A stretch of 64,000 bases of DNA from Diphasiastrum complanatum (taxonomy: Eukaryota > Streptophyta > Lycopodiopsida > Lycopodiales > Lycopodiaceae). Made by a program: the position numbers and the translations under genes. The DNA is taken from assembly GCA_029204225.1 (NCBI GenBank), contig CM055095.1, positions 45,894,575 to 45,958,574 on the forward strand. The letters run 5' to 3'. Each line of letters begins with the position of its first letter. Within the stretch, counting starts at the first letter, position 1. Positions 1 to 11,419 of this stretch are shown piece after piece. Below the pieces are notes generated by a model. That model had not been told where the DNA came from and searched no databases. It saw only the letters and a program-made list of their open reading frames with translations.

Positions 1-52
1 ACAAAAATATGCAGGATAACAAAATGACATTATAAATTTCAAGGAGTAAACT

Positions 53-1050
53 ATGAGCTTAATTCCCAGCAGTATGAATACAATTAGCAATGGTGGTGCT
101 AAGATGTATGTCACATTTTTTGATGACTTCAGTAGATTTACTTGGGTATATCTGCTAAAGAACAAAGATGAGGTGTTTGAAGTTTTTGTGAAGTTCAAGA
201 ATGCAAGGGAGAACCATTTCAACACCAAGATCAAGTGCTTGACGAGTGAAAATGGTGGTGAGTACATTTCAACCAAATTCAAAGTTTTTTGTGATGCACA
301 TAGGATCAAGAGGGAGCTATCAAGCCCAAGGACTCCACAACAAAATGGAGTGGCCGCGAAGAAGAATCAAACCTCGTGTGAAAGAGCCAAAGCTATGAGG
401 TTGAGTGCCAATCTTCTTAAATCTTTTTGAGGTGAAGCCTTGTCATGTGCAAACTATATTTGCAATAGGTGGTTGAGTGCACCATTGAATGATAAGACAC
501 CTTTTAAAGCTCGTTTTGGTAGGAGGCCAAATGTCAAGTTCTTCACAATTTCTAGATGCACTTGCATTGTCAACATTGTCCTTGATGATAGGGCTAAAGA
601 GGATTCTTCATTAAAAATTAAATTTTTTGTTGGATATAGTGAGGTGAGTAAAGCTTACAAAGTTTACATTCCTTCAACAAGAAAAGTGATCATAAGTAGG
701 GATGCCATTTTTATGAAGGGAATCTTCCAAAGGTTGACGTTGATGGTGGTGTTGATGATGGATTTGACATTCTTGATAATGTTGATTGTTCTTTGAATGA
801 TGGTGGTGGAGATGCTTTTCCAAGTCAAGTCCTAAGAAGATCCTCAAGGCAAAGACAAAAAACATCGAGGCTCACATATGATGAGAATGGTAAGCAGATT
901 CTAGAGGGTACAAATTTTGATTTTCTAACTTATTTTGATTCATTTTCTTGTGTAGATGATGGTATGCAGATATTATCCAATGGTACACCAAAATCCTTCC
1001 ATACGTTCCTTCGTGGCATAGGCATGCAGTTTGGATCAATAGCCACATAA
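53..1050 (+). pseudogene. Ty1/copia pol remnant: integrase core to IN-RT linker
   Basis: This is a decayed copia integrase. The core reads TFFDDFSRFTWVYLL, then TSENGGEYIS, then TPQQNGVAAKKN. In the family the second and third catalytic residues sit in S-D-N-G-G-E-Y and in V-A-E-R-K-N. Here they read E and A, so two of the three D,D,E residues are gone. A TGG to TGA change at 428-430 (normally FWGEAL) interrupts the frame, which then continues unchanged through RFGRRPNVKFF and the VGYSEVSKAYKVY segment of the integrase C-terminus. Near 790 the frame shifts and a basic RRSSRQRQKTSRLTYDE linker follows, as is usual before copia RT. RT itself is absent. The 5' part lies off the window. Family identity is secure and function is lost. 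Confidence 0.85.
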
Positions 1051-1520
1051 CTCCTTATTGGATCGAAAGTCTTCTCGAAAACAGTCTTCCTCCAAGGAGG
1101 TTGCTTGCCCAATGCTGGCAGCTTATCTAACTCCTTCCCCGCTTCAATTTTGGAGGTTTTAACGACCCAGCCGCCTCATGATTATTCATGTGGGTGTTGG
1201 TGAATGAAGTTATGGATTTCTTCCTCTATGTTGGTCGTTGGAATATTTTCCTAGTTGTTCCACTTTATGTTGATGGCCCTGCTTCTGACATTGGAATTTC
1301 TTGGACCTCATCTGCTTGAGATGGATCAACGTCCATCAGTCCAATAATGTACGAATCATCATTCCCTTGATTTGGATCTTTCGATTGTGGTGAAAATGTT
1401 GGCATGATTATACCCCTTTATTACCTCATTGGCCTTGACTAATTTTGTGGTGACCTTTTCTTTAAATTCAACGAACCATGTCTGGAAATCTGATAATGCT
1501 TGTTTATAGGTCTTGACTTT

Positions 1521-1730
1521 CTAGAGGATAAAATTGACTTTGTTCTGAGAGACAGGATGCTCAACTACATGTGTGTGGAGCAAATTGTCTCGGTCTTCCA
1601 CAAAAGTGTCCAACTCCTTTAGAATGTGTCTTTTTTTGAGTTGTGCCATATCCAATTGGCCTTGCACGAGAGGAATCTGCAGTCTGGCATCTTGGACGGC
1701 CTTATCAACTTGTCTTTGAGCATTTTTCAA
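1521..1730 (-). pseudogene. Coiled-coil reading frame, possible C-terminal part of accessory ORF copy 1
   Basis: This is an open frame of 69 codons rich in Q, K, L and V with heptad-like spacing (QVDKAVQDARLQIPLVQGQL). It continues with interruptions towards about 1100. It lies on the same strand as, and downstream of, the frame at 2480-2958. The related ORF at 30336-33409 also has a coiled-coil segment after its N-terminal domain, which suggests this is the corresponding segment. I see no sequence motif that proves it. The two parts are separated by GA-rich DNA and about 700 bp of non-coding sequence that may be a later insertion. Confidence 0.35.
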
Positions 1731-1800
1731 TCCTTTCTAGAGTTTGGCCACATATTTTTCTAGTGCCTCTTCATGTTGCTGAGCCTTCGTGAAAGCGAAG

Positions 1801-1959
1801 AGGGAGAGAGTAGAGAGAGGGAGAGAGAGAATGCCTATATTGAGAAAGGCTTTGGGGGCTCGAGCGCCTACCCAAAGCTATTATATCCCAACGTAGGGAG
1901 AGAGAGAAGAGAGGGAGAGAGAGAGTGTGTGTGTGAGAAAAAGAGAGAGAGAGAGAGAC
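1801..1959. repeat. (GA)n / (GT)n compound microsatellite
   Basis: There are two GA-rich blocks, 1801-1830 and 1896-1959, separated by about 65 bp of unique sequence. The second block includes a short GT run and ends in (GA)7-like sequence. Confidence 0.9.
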
Positions 1960-2479
1960 CTGAAGTGAACCAGCAGAGCTTTATTAAGAAAGAGATGCAA
2001 GATGCAATACAAAGGAAATGGCTCCCTCTTATAGATTTAGAGGTGCGCCTCTCATTGGCCACTTCATTGGGACAAGGATTCTAATCCAAGCCTTTCAAAT
2101 AAACACAACTTAAATCTAATGGTGCTAAGAAAGCACAAGGGCACTCACATGATTCATGTGAGTTCTAATACATGGGGCACATGACATCCATGAGCTGCTG
2201 CATATCAAACTAGAACGGCCCTTTTAGCTTTTTTATTTGCAACTTGACTTAGGGCCTCTAATGTCATTTTAGAGTTTTAAGCCCCTAATCTCTTATTCCT
2301 AGGAATTACAACTTGCTACTTGTACTCATTGGGCTTATATGTGCAGGATGCCAAGGCCCTCACAATTATTACCCTACTTGTACAGTACTGTGGCGGGGCC
2401 CACTTGGTAAGACTTGGCTAACAGTATTTTAAGTGGTGGGACCCACTTGTTTATTATTGTGCAGGAAATACCCACAACA

Positions 2480-2958
2480 AGTCCTGTTATCTAACTCATG
2501 ATTAGATTCAACCAAAAGGTGGAAGATCTGTGAGAAAATCCTCTCCTTCCGTAGGTTGTCACCATCATGAAATTATTCAGGAGGTGGGCTGCGGCCTGCA
2601 GCGTTGGATCACGAATGGCTTTCAAAAGATAACCATCATTTGTATGGCACTAGGACACTTGGGTGTTTACAAAATGCTTAATAACGATATTGGCCTATTT
2701 GTGTGATAGGACGGGTCGAGGGCTAGAAACAAATCCAATGGCAGCAAGGGCGACATCCGATACCCGCACCTTGTGCACTACTCCTTGAAAGGTAAGGTAA
2801 AATCTGGCTTTGGCCTTGTCCCATGTGCCAAAAGCCATACTTATAAACTCCATACTCATTTTATTTGAAATTGAAATGTTGTGAATGCCCATCGGTTTGA
2901 GCAAAGGCTCAACGAGGGTTGACCACTCAGGCACTTAGCTAGTGCTAGGCAAAGCCAT
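2480..2958 (-). pseudogene. Accessory ORF copy 1 (N-terminal part), downstream of a gypsy integrase
   Basis: I do not recognise this protein in any named family. Read from the ATG at 2958, it gives MALPSTS, an in-frame TAG, then a long open stretch to 2695, a TAG, and further frame to about 2480. Two segments match the ORF at 30336 in the same order and with similar spacing: DVALAAIGF here against DTSVMQAIGF there, and TNDGYLLKAIRDPTLQAAAHLL here against TNDGYAIQFIRDKKLRDAAEL there (listed in pieces; about half the positions agree). Like the other copy it lies on the same strand as, and just after, a gypsy integrase (3829-4014). A TATA-like CCTATAAAGG (3108-3117 on the + strand) lies about 150 bp ahead of the ATG. 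Several stops show that it is decayed. Confidence 0.6.
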
Positions 2959-3107
2959 GATGTCTTTTGAGGTTGTAACATTATGCAAGACAATAGATCA
3001 AGGGCTTGAAAGAGTGTCAGAAGGTTGTTTGGAAGTTTTGGGAAAGTATGTCTACAGAAAAAATTCGCAAGAGCTTCACTAGCACTAGTAATGAATTGAA
3101 ATGGGCT

Positions 3108-3117
3108 CCTTTATAGG
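3108..3117 (-). promoter_or_regulatory. TATA-like box ahead of accessory ORF copy 1
   Basis: The minus strand reads CCTATAAAGG, about 150 bp upstream of the ATG at 2958. The related ORF at 30336 has CTATAAATAG about 115 bp upstream of its ATG. That parallel makes a shared promoter or LTR origin plausible. This is inference from position only. Confidence 0.4.
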
Positions 3118-3119
3118 CT

Positions 3120-3828
3120 AATTTGGAGAGTCTATTAGACAAAGTGCTAGTTTGGCTAATCAGTTCTAGACAAAATTTGTAGGCATACTCAGTAATGTGA
3201 AAGTAGCTTTCAAAATTCTCGACAAAAGTTCCTGACCAATAGGGTAGCTCGGTGAAAGTTTTGAAGGTCTGGCAAAGGTTCTAGCAAAGGTTCAACCATC
3301 GCCCAAGTACACATCCTTAGCTAGGTACTGCATTTAATGAAAAATTTCAACATTTCAATCTTTGCCCAATCTAATTTGATGTTTTGAATCCATTTGTTAG
3401 GTGAGCAAAGGTTCATAATAAGTGCATCATGCTAACGGCGAAGGTTCCCAAGGTGTCATAGATCTGAACTCATCACCTAGCTGAAAAATGGATACTTTTG
3501 GTACAAACTAACCTTCGCCCAACTCATTATACGTAGATCTTAACTAGATTATCATCTGGAAACTCCACGAAGGTTAATATGACAATTTAAATCAAAATCT
3601 GACCCTGATGTTGATTTTTAGGGATTTTTTTTTCTTAAAAATTAAATTTTAAAAATACTTTCACTTCTCTTTTTTTAATTTGATGATTTTTTTTACTTTT
3701 GCTCATCATTTTTTTCTCTTTTTCATTCTTCAATTTTTTTTTTTTTTGTCTTTTTTCAAAAAACATAAAAATAACTAATCAAAAACAAGAAAATTACAAA
3801 ATTAAATAATAATAAAAAGATCAGATCT
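3120..3828. other. Spacer between gypsy A integrase and accessory ORF; T-rich
   Basis: No coding sequence is seen. 3600-3830 is very rich in T-runs, which on the minus strand gives long A/G-rich tracts after integrase. 3240-3560 holds a cluster of GCGAAGG/GCAAAGG heptamers (exact GCGAAGG at 3438-3444 and its complement at 3512-3518; GCAAAGG at 3272, 3284 and 3405). Confidence 0.6.
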
Positions 3829-4014
3829 TCAATCAAGCTGAGGATCATGCTGCCAAAACTTGCGTAATATGTTGCCATTCACAAGGGTATCAAATCTTCG
3901 TCCATCAAAGTGTTCCAAGATCACTACTCCATATGATATAATTTCTTTAATTTTGTATGGTCCTTCACTTGTGAATTTTAATTTCCCTTTAATCAGTTTT
4001 GTTTTATACATCAA
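3829..4014 (-). pseudogene. Gypsy A integrase C-terminal segment
   Basis: The frame reads LKFTSEGPYKIKEIISYGVV and ends HDPQLD. This is the small beta-barrel region that follows the integrase core in plant gypsy elements, where F-x-G-P-Y/F-x-I is typical. A stop follows at 3829 and the T-rich spacer begins there. Confidence 0.7.
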
Positions 4015-4357
4015 GACAAGATCTCCTTCCTTCAGATCTTTCTTATGTAATCGACGATCATGCCATGCTTTGCAATGAGCTTTCTCCGCTCATAGTGCAT
4101 GAACTGCCATCAATCTGGTTTCAGAATGTTTGTGTTAAGCCTCATGACGGAGTTGTAAGGATTTAGCATCATTCAAACGTTCTCCGTAGCTGCTATGCGT
4201 AAAGAGAAACTAAAAATTCAATCGGCCTAACTGCATCATGACCATAAAACAGTTGAAACGATGTTTGATTTGTACTAACTTTATAGGCTGTTCTAAATGC
4301 CTATAACGCTGCATATAACTTATGTTCAATCAGAATGGCTTGCCTCCAGTGTCTTAG

Positions 4358-4770
4358 TTATAATACTGCAAATAATCTTGTGTGAATATTCTGCTTGTCC
4401 ATTACCCTCGGATAATACAGAGTACTAAACCGATGAATAACAAAAAGTTTCTCCAATAAATATTTGATTGTTTCATTGACAAAATGTGATCCTCGACCAC
4501 CGATAATCTCAATTGGATAGCCAGATCGAGCAATAATGTTCTCATATAAAAACTTGACGGTAGTTTTTTGCAGCAATAACCCGAACTGCTCTTGCTTCAA
4601 TCCGTTTGGTCACATAATATGTCACTACAATAATATATCTGGCTTGAGTACGTCCTGCCGTAGTATGGATAGGACCAACATAATCAAGTCCCCATTTTTC
4701 AAACGATACTTGTGCTAAAACTGGATTATTTCATAGGACAACACGCACGTTGACAAACATCACAAAATTG
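4358..4770 (-). pseudogene. Gypsy A integrase core fragments
   Basis: The minus strand shows the zinc-binding CDVCQRACC, then (in a shifted frame) FEKWGLDYVGPIHTTAGRTQ and RYIIVVTYYVTKRIEA. The latter corresponds to the V-D-Y-x-T-K-W-x-E-A stretch of intact copies, so the aspartate there is lost. Then comes YENIIARSGYPIEIIGGRGSHF, where the family has a D in S-D-x-G-x-x-F. Catalytic residues are therefore substituted and at least one frameshift is present. Confidence 0.75.
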
Positions 4771-5349
4771 AATATACTTTTATGTATCTTTATGAAGCAT
4801 AGGCCACTGACATCCTGATTGTAAATTTTTTTGAACAATGATGTTAGATGAAAAATGTCCTGTTCCCATTCCATCATGTGAAAACATAATTAGATCGGGT
4901 ACTTCATGTGGTAAAACACATCTTTTAAGAATATTAATAGCTCTTCATCAATACAATTGACCGACAATCAATTGATAAGGTTGTGCTTTTAAAATCAATT
5001 GTCTTTGTTAAACTTTTGACAAAGATTTATTAGGTTGTCCTATCATTAGATATTCAACAATATCTACTGCCCACTCAGGTATTGCTTCAACATAAATAAT
5101 GCAACATCTGGTAGTTCATCATCAACTTCAGTATTAATTGGTGTTGTTTGTATTCTAGAAATGTGATCGGCAAGATAATGTTGTATACCCTTTTGAATCA
5201 CAACTCGAAAATCAAATTCAGATAGTAAAAGTAATCATCTTGCAATGTGTCACATATTCCATGTCTTATTTACTAAATAAAGCAATGGTTGACGATTAGT
5301 GTAAAAAGCAAAATTTGTGGCCATCAAATAATGTCAAAATGTTTTAACT

Positions 5350-5560
5350 GAAAAAAACCATAGCCAATGCTTCCCGTTCTATGGTAGAATGGTTCACTTC
5401 AGCATCATTAAGTTGGCGGCTAGCAAATCTGATCGGAAAATCTTTTTTATATTCGTCCGGTTGTGTCAGCATAGATCTAATAACATATTTTGACGCATCA
5501 ATATGCACATGAAATTCGATTGTCCAGTTAGGAGCTCATAATATCGGTGTACAAGCGAAG
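5350..5560 (-). pseudogene. Gypsy A RNase H fragment
   Basis: The minus strand reads FHVHIDASKYVIRSMLTQP and then FPIRFASRQLNDAEVNHSTIERE. This matches the start of retroviral-type RNase H in gypsy B at 28.5-28.7 kb (FHVHMDASKYAIGAVLTQP). The first Asp (HIDAS) and the Glu of the ERE motif are still present. Confidence 0.75.
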
Positions 5561-5715
5561 ACTTTCTTCAATTTTTTGAATGCTTCCAATGCCTCAACTG
5601 TCCAAATTGGTACAATAGTCAATTTATATGTAGGTCGTGCTAGATCTACGAAAAATAAAATGAATATTTGATAATAGTTTGAATGACCCATAAAAATGTA
5701 AACTCCTCTGATTTT

Positions 5716-6080
5716 TCAAGGTGAAGAAAATTTCATAATAATCTTGATTTTTGAGTAACATGTAGTGATACCATGCCTTGAGTTCACATGTCTAAGAACA
5801 GCCCCATGAGTAACCCAAATCTGACATTTTTGTGGATTCAAGAAAATCTGATACCTATGACAGTGTTCAGGCACTTTTTCCAAATGTTCCAGATGGTTTG
5901 TTTCCAAACTATGGATTCCAAGATCATCCACATAAATTTCAGCAAATTTTTGCAAGTATTCCTTGAAAGAAAACTGCATGACTCATTGAAAAGTACTCGA
6001 TGCATTACAAAGTCCAAATGGCATAACTTTATAAGCGTAAGTCCTCCATTTTTCCATCTAGGACTTTCTTGATAACCATA
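5716..6080 (-). pseudogene. Gypsy A reverse transcriptase fragment, 5' half missing
   Basis: The minus strand reads WRTYAYKVMPFGLCNASSTFQ, then a TGA, then VMQFSFKEYLQKFAEIYVDD and LGIHS. The YVDD catalytic box is intact. The palm continues to FLNPQKCQIWVTHGAVL. The fingers and motif A are absent: sequence just upstream (6090-6190) does not continue RT. An internal deletion therefore joined the zinc-knuckle region to mid-RT. Confidence 0.8.
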
Positions 6081-6111
6081 CCTAGAATATCTTTGTTTAA
6101 TAATCTGAGGA

Positions 6112-7018
6112 TTAAAAGAGAAAAAAATAGTCTCGTGTCCGTTTGAATTGCACAAGTGACAATAGGTATCTACCATACGTCTCTTCATCGTTCATGGTGT
6201 GATTCCCGGCACAGATCACACACCAAACATTTTCTCTCCTATGAAACAATTTAATCATATTCACACTTGCTTTGTGAATCTTAGCATGTTGTTTTTCCAA
6301 AGGTTTCAGCTTCGCATTAAATGATTGCATCTTATCCAGCTACAACTGCTGCTTTTGGCCAATTTTTTTTAGACTCGTCCATCATTAGTTATTGCATAGA
6401 TGTTTGTAAATGCAATAGTTGTGGACGTTGTGGTCATTTGCCCAGTTGTATACGACAACATATCCACATTTGGTTCATCATCTCAATTTTTATCTTCTTC
6501 ACAAATAGCTTCATCCATTGCTTGTTGCAATGTCATGTACTATTCACAATGTTTAACCTCATGTCTGATTTGTTTTGGTAACCCGACTAAAACCACATGA
6601 TCAGAGCCTTATCATTCAAAAGATCAGGTTCACATTTAGAGTGGAGATGTTTATAATCATGCACCATCTCTCTCTTTCTCATTTTAATTTTACCTAATAG
6701 TAGGAAATGATCGTCCAAGAATTTTTTGGGTTTAAACGTCGTAATGAGTGCAACTTTAACTACTTCCCAGTCAGATCGTTCCGCCAAGTCTTGATTTAAG
6801 ATATAATCTTGGACAACGCCAGTCAAAGTCATAGGAAATAGTTTAGGTTTGTCTTCTGGATTAAATTCACCATAGACTTTGCAAGATTCAGTAAAGCTTT
6901 TAAGAAATCTGACTGGATCTGATAATCCATTATACCTAGGCAATTCTAAATGAGGAGGTCTTATAATAATAGAATAGGGTTGAGGTCCATCAAGATCAGG
7001 GTCTCCAAAGTCAGCCAT
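6112..7018 (-). pseudogene. Gypsy A gag and zinc-knuckle region
   Basis: The ATG at 7018 opens a 143-codon frame beginning MADFGDPDLDG. It carries the gag capsid signature DPVRFLKSFTESCKVYGEF and LFPMTLTGVVQDYI, and ends near 6587. A shifted frame at 6330-6112 carries RRENVWCVICAGNHTMNDEE, a degenerate C-x2-C-x4-H knuckle. Gypsy B at 25.8-26.5 kb has matching segments, which shows the two are one lineage. Confidence 0.8.
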
Positions 7019-8326
7019 TTGTTAAGAATTTCTTTCGAAAAAATGGAATCTATATAAGGTAATCTTTGTAGATGTGATCGAATCTAGATTTGGATGAGAT
7101 TGGATCTAGATTTTTTAATTAAATTATTATTTTTGTATCAAATTGATCACTTGATGATAATCAAATCCTAAATTTGGAAAAGAGATATTGAACAAGCGAT
7201 CGGCACTCTAAATGAAAATTGCTTCGAATCAATATCAAATCAACCCAAAATCTTTCACAAATTTGACAATAGCTAGATCTGACAGATCAGAACGCATAAA
7301 TAGTATTGGCGAAGGCTCCCTAGGCGAAGATTTACTCAGTGAGGGTTCTTTGAAGAGTGATATTGTTATTTTTGCACAAAAATGATTGTTTTTTTTTTTT
7401 TGACAAAAATAGCTTAGTATTACAAATAATTCTAAATTTACGTTCGGACAACTTACTGATTACCAAAAATAACAAGATGGACTAACTATAACACTAGCGA
7501 AGGTGCTTCTCAAAAAACTAATATTCTTGTAGAAAGGTGTGAAATTTTCTACAAAAGGTGGACTTGTCTATAAGTAGATCTAGGTCAGATCTATATACAG
7601 TAGACTAGGCGAAGGATGGTTTTCAATATTTTTTTGATTTAATTTTTTTTTTGACAATTTTTCTTTAATTTATGAAAAATGGCTGAGAAGTAATCTTCTC
7701 CCTTCAATATGTAGCTTCACCACATCAGGACGGTCATGCCTGCAAGTGGGAAAAGGCTGGTTCAAAGGAACATACAGTTATCATTGTCTGATGAAGATTT
7801 TGTCCCTTTTGTCATCAAACTTATCTTTTGACGGAGCTTTAGTTTTCAAAATATGTTATTTTAAACAAACAAATCTTAGGCATGTAGAAGATCCACTATG
7901 ACTTATGCATATTGGAGGGCTTATCATGAGGGAATGATTAGCAAGTGAATAAGATGCTGAATCCATGAATCATCATTATTATTTTTTGTTGGCTTTTGCT
8001 TTTCACGATCTATTCATTCACGTGTTTACTTTTTTCTAAGCTTTCGATTTTGCTTATGTCTCTTGCAAACAAAAAAAGCTTTTGCTTTTGCTTAGGCCTC
8101 ATGCATTGTTTGCATGACTTCATAGTGCCAACTAATGTATGTTACTTTTAGCTCTAAACAAAGGTTCCAGCCTCAAAATTCTAGACCACCACTACATAAT
8201 ATCCTTCAATGCTGAATTTTTGTCAAAATCCATTAACCGACCTCAACACATAGTATTGCCTTTGCAAGGCAAGGCCAAAAAGACCAAAGTTATGGTCTTC
8301 AATCCTTCAATACATCTCACTCCTCG
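7019..8326. other. Non-coding region ahead of gypsy A gag; probable leader/LTR remnants
   Basis: No protein family is recognised. GCGAAGG heptamers occur at 7309-7315, 7497-7503 and 7609-7615. The same motif is clustered at 3240-3560 on the far side of the element, which fits shared LTR or leader sequence, though I could not delimit LTR ends. The open frame at 8139-8450 has no recognisable features and runs into the copia LTR that starts at 8327. Confidence 0.5.
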
Positions 8327-9239
8327 TGTTGGAATTCTATGCTCAACCCCAATTCCATTAGGTAATGAGTATCTTGGAAAACTCTTGTTTATATCTATCC
8401 TTAAAAACACAAAAAAAGAAAGAAAAAATAAGGCTCAAATTTTCTTATAGAAGATCAAAAAATTCAAGATCAAAATTTTTTGACCCAAGACCCTGAATCA
8501 AATCGGATTGAGGCGAAAAATATCCGAGCGTCTTCAACCCTTGATTGGATCGGATCGGATCGGATTATCCGGGAGTGTTCGGACCCTGGATTGGATCGAA
8601 TCGAGTCTAACTTTTCCGACCCTGGTTCACAGTGTATAAATTCGACCCTTTGTATCCAACCTTGTGTAAATTATCCAACCCTTTGTATATTTTTCGATGC
8701 TGTTAGAAAATTCAACCCACATACTGTCAAACTAATGGCTACCTTTTGTGGGACTGTAAGTTGATTAACTTCGGATTCCAATGCACTGATCATCTGAGAT
8801 CTAGTGGACGCATCTTTTGTAACAATGTACAGGCATTATTCTACAACAATGATCAGTGGTTAACTTAGTTTTAGAATCAATTGGTTAGTATTGTTGTATT
8901 CTAGTATTCCAAAATTAAGATTTAAGCTATCAACAAACTCAGCTAAAGACTAGTTTTTGCGCCTATTGATTTGTGCCCAACTTCACGCTCTTGTACTCCA
9001 TTTTTTATAATGATCAAAGGGCAAGTTTTGTCTACGTTCTAGTTCCATTGCGCATTGTTGCATTGTTCGATCCATCTTGAATGCATTGCTGGTAATTGCC
9101 ACACTCCCGGTTCACTTCACCACCAGCTCCACTTCCGCTGCACCACGTTTCCATTGATTTCCGACTTGATATCAGAGCATCTGTTTCTATTAGAGCTCTA
9201 ATAATCCGATATCATTTCAATTTCTTTGATTTTCCAACG
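8327..9239 (+). repeat. Copia B 5' LTR (913 bp)
   Basis: It starts TGTTGGAATTCTATGCTCAA and ends TTTTCCAACG (final A mutated to G compared with the 3' LTR). It contains GGATCGGATCGGATC-type repeats around 8550 and a GATATCAGAGCATC sequence near 9170 that resembles the PBS. Confidence 0.9.
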
Positions 9240-9251
9240 TGGTATCAGAGC
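9240..9251 (+). other. Primer binding site, tRNA-iMet type
   Basis: TGGTATCAGAGC is complementary to the 3' end of plant initiator tRNA-Met and is the usual copia PBS. It abuts the LTR end without a spacer. Confidence 0.9.
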
Positions 9252-9277
9252 GGGTGGCTCAGTAATCTATATTTCCA

Positions 9278-10140
9278 TTGCGGATTCAGTCTCGTTTCTA
9301 CCAAGACCTCATATCAGCAAGTGCGCAGCCAACAATATTCCGCTATTGTTGTTTCTACCAACGATATAGCTACAATACCATAATTGATTCTACTTCTAGG
9401 TCCTCTCTAATTGACAAAATCGATGGAGAGAACTACCATCTTTGGAAGTTCAAGATGAGAATTGTCCTATTAGCCAAGGAACTATGGGACAAACAACCAG
9501 ATGGCAAGGCTTTTGTCCTATTTACTCTAAATATCAAAGACTCCAAGATCAGTCATATCCGATCTACACAGACTCCTAAGGATGTCTGAGACATCCTAGC
9601 AATACTCTATGACATTAGAGATGTCACTTCCAAACTACATTTGAGGAAGAAATTCTTCACTCTCAGAATGTCTTATGTAAACACTATTTCCAATCATCTC
9701 AACACATTAAAAAACCTTATGGAGCAAATGACTGCAACATGATCGAACATTGAAGATTCAGATGCAGTGATGACTCTTTTATCGAGTCTCCCTAAAGCCT
9801 ATGAAACATGGGTCATGGCTATTTCGATCCAACAACAAATCACTCTATCAAGAGTCATTTCTATGCTTTTACAAGAGAAGGAAAGAATGAATGCAATCTC
9901 CTCAAGCTCAGGATTAGACAACCAAAAATCATAAAAATCAGAAGATATCTCCAAAGTAAGATTTTCTTGACAGAAACAACAACTTGCAATCTAGGTCGAA
10001 TGCTTACTCTGGGTTGATTTTGGCTCAAGATCAAATTCGAATTCTTCTTCATCATTCTGGCCAATGCAGAATCTGTTCTGCAATAAGAGGACTGGTCATC
10101 TCATCAAGGACTGTAGAATACTTAAGTACAACAATGAAAA
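9278..10140 (+). pseudogene. Copia B gag (capsid plus zinc knuckle), broken
   Basis: The frame reads LIDKIDGENYHLWKFKMRIV, the standard copia gag opening (x-L-x-G-x-N-Y-x-x-W). After a TGA near 9587 it continues through KLHLRKKFFTLRMSY and a LSSLPKAYETWVMAI segment. A zinc-knuckle remnant, CNKRTGHLIKDC, lies near 10080-10115 in another frame. Stops and shifts mean that no protein is expected. Confidence 0.8.
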
Positions 10141-10539
10141 GAATATGTAGTTCAAACAACAAGCAAATGCTGTCTCAACAAGTTATTCGATTCAGCATGA
10201 AGAGAAATGTTTACAGATCTAACCCCTGCTCTAGAGGATCTGCTGGGTTTTTCTTGTTCTTTCTTGTTGTTTCAGAACAGTTTTTGCCTGTTTCCAAGCT
10301 CGTTGGGCATTTATTAGATGTTTTCTTGTTATTACAATGCCCAAATCAGGCAGAATGATCATTCAGACGTTGTAGTATTGTCCTGCCCGTTAGAGGACAC
10401 TCAAGTTTGTCACTCTTGCACTGAAGCACATGCATAAACGACCATAATTCGTCAATCATGCATGCCAAAACGTTCAACCAACAAATCAGTATGCAAACCC
10501 ATTTACAGAAGATCAATTTTTATTTGCTATTCCTTAGAC

Positions 10540-11400
10540 CATGAGACATACAAGATCTTCAATCTAGACTCTCAGAAGACCTTCACGAGCAGAGATCACT
10601 TTCTTGGAAGATCAGTTTTTTGATCTCAAGGAGAAAGCTACTGCAAAATCCAACCCAAAGGTCGAAATTTCAAAATCCGATAATGAATCAAAAAATAAAT
10701 CAAAACCTCCATGGATCGAACAACATTAGAGGATCGAGTTTCAAAACAGAAGATCGAATCGATCCAGACAGACTCCATCCCTATTCATGGATGATCCGGC
10801 CTGCTACTTTGTGAAGGAACTCAACACTATTTTATAGGCAGGTGCAAGGTAGAAGAGGACACCAAACTTTCATTATCACTACTTTTTATGTAGATGATAC
10901 ACTACTACTCAGTAACAATCTGACTTTGATGAATGATTTGAAATGCATGTTAAACACTGGAGTACATTTTTCGAATCCGACCCAACAGACTAATTTTCAT
11001 CAATCAACAGAAATTCGACCCATCAGCCAATATTATCAAAGGCTACATAGATGCATAGTACATAGAAGACTTCAACACTAGAATATCAACTTTTGGATCT
11101 GTATTTCCATACAATCAAGGCCCAATCATAGCCAAAAATAGTTCTCAATAGTATTATTGTCCACATAATCGGATTTTTCAACTACCTCAAATGCTATCAA
11201 GGAGGCAATTTGGCTGACAAACCTGCTTGGAGATATCAAATTTTTTCAATCACATTCAACGTCCATCTATTGTAACAACCAAAGCACAAAGATAATTTTT
11301 GTGTTTTTGTAGGACAGAGTCTATCGCAGCAGATTACTTCACCAAGGAGCACCATCTCAAATTTAACAATCAACTAAATCTGAAGATCAAATTCTTCTAG
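10540..11400 (+). pseudogene. Copia B pol remnants: IN C-terminus, RT palm, RNase H tail
   Basis: ETYKIFNLDSQKTFTSRDHF (about 10538-10600) is the integrase C-terminal stretch. FYVDDTLLLSNNLTLMNDLK (about 10880-10950) is the copia RT YVDD box with its downstream helix. IAADYFTKEHHLKFNNQLN (about 11330-11385) corresponds to the copia RNase H tail (x-A-D-I-F-T-K). The integrase core and most of RT are absent, so at least two internal deletions occurred. Confidence 0.75.
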
Positions 11401-11419
11401 GATCCACATTAAGAGAAAA

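Larger units (their letters stand above)
3829..7018 (-). mobile_element. Ty3/gypsy element A, internally deleted, no intact frame
   Basis: Domain order on the minus strand is gag (7018-6587), zinc knuckle (about 6330-6112), partial RT (about 6080-5716), RNase H (about 5560-5350), integrase (about 4770-4358) and integrase C-terminus (4014-3829). The order gag-PR-RT-RH-IN is that of gypsy. Between the knuckle and the RT palm there is no room for protease or the RT fingers. The frame resumes at WRTYAYKVMPFGLCNA, so several hundred residues are missing. Frameshifts and stops are frequent. Gag and knuckle are clearly related to those of the + strand gypsy B at 25.8-29.9 kb (VRFL...CK.YG...L.LFPM; ENVWC.IC...HT.N). 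LTRs were not delimited. Confidence 0.85.

Noticed and set aside
8139-8450. 103-codon frame as a host gene
   Set aside because: It runs into the copia B 5' LTR at 8327 and shows no domain or neighbouring exon.
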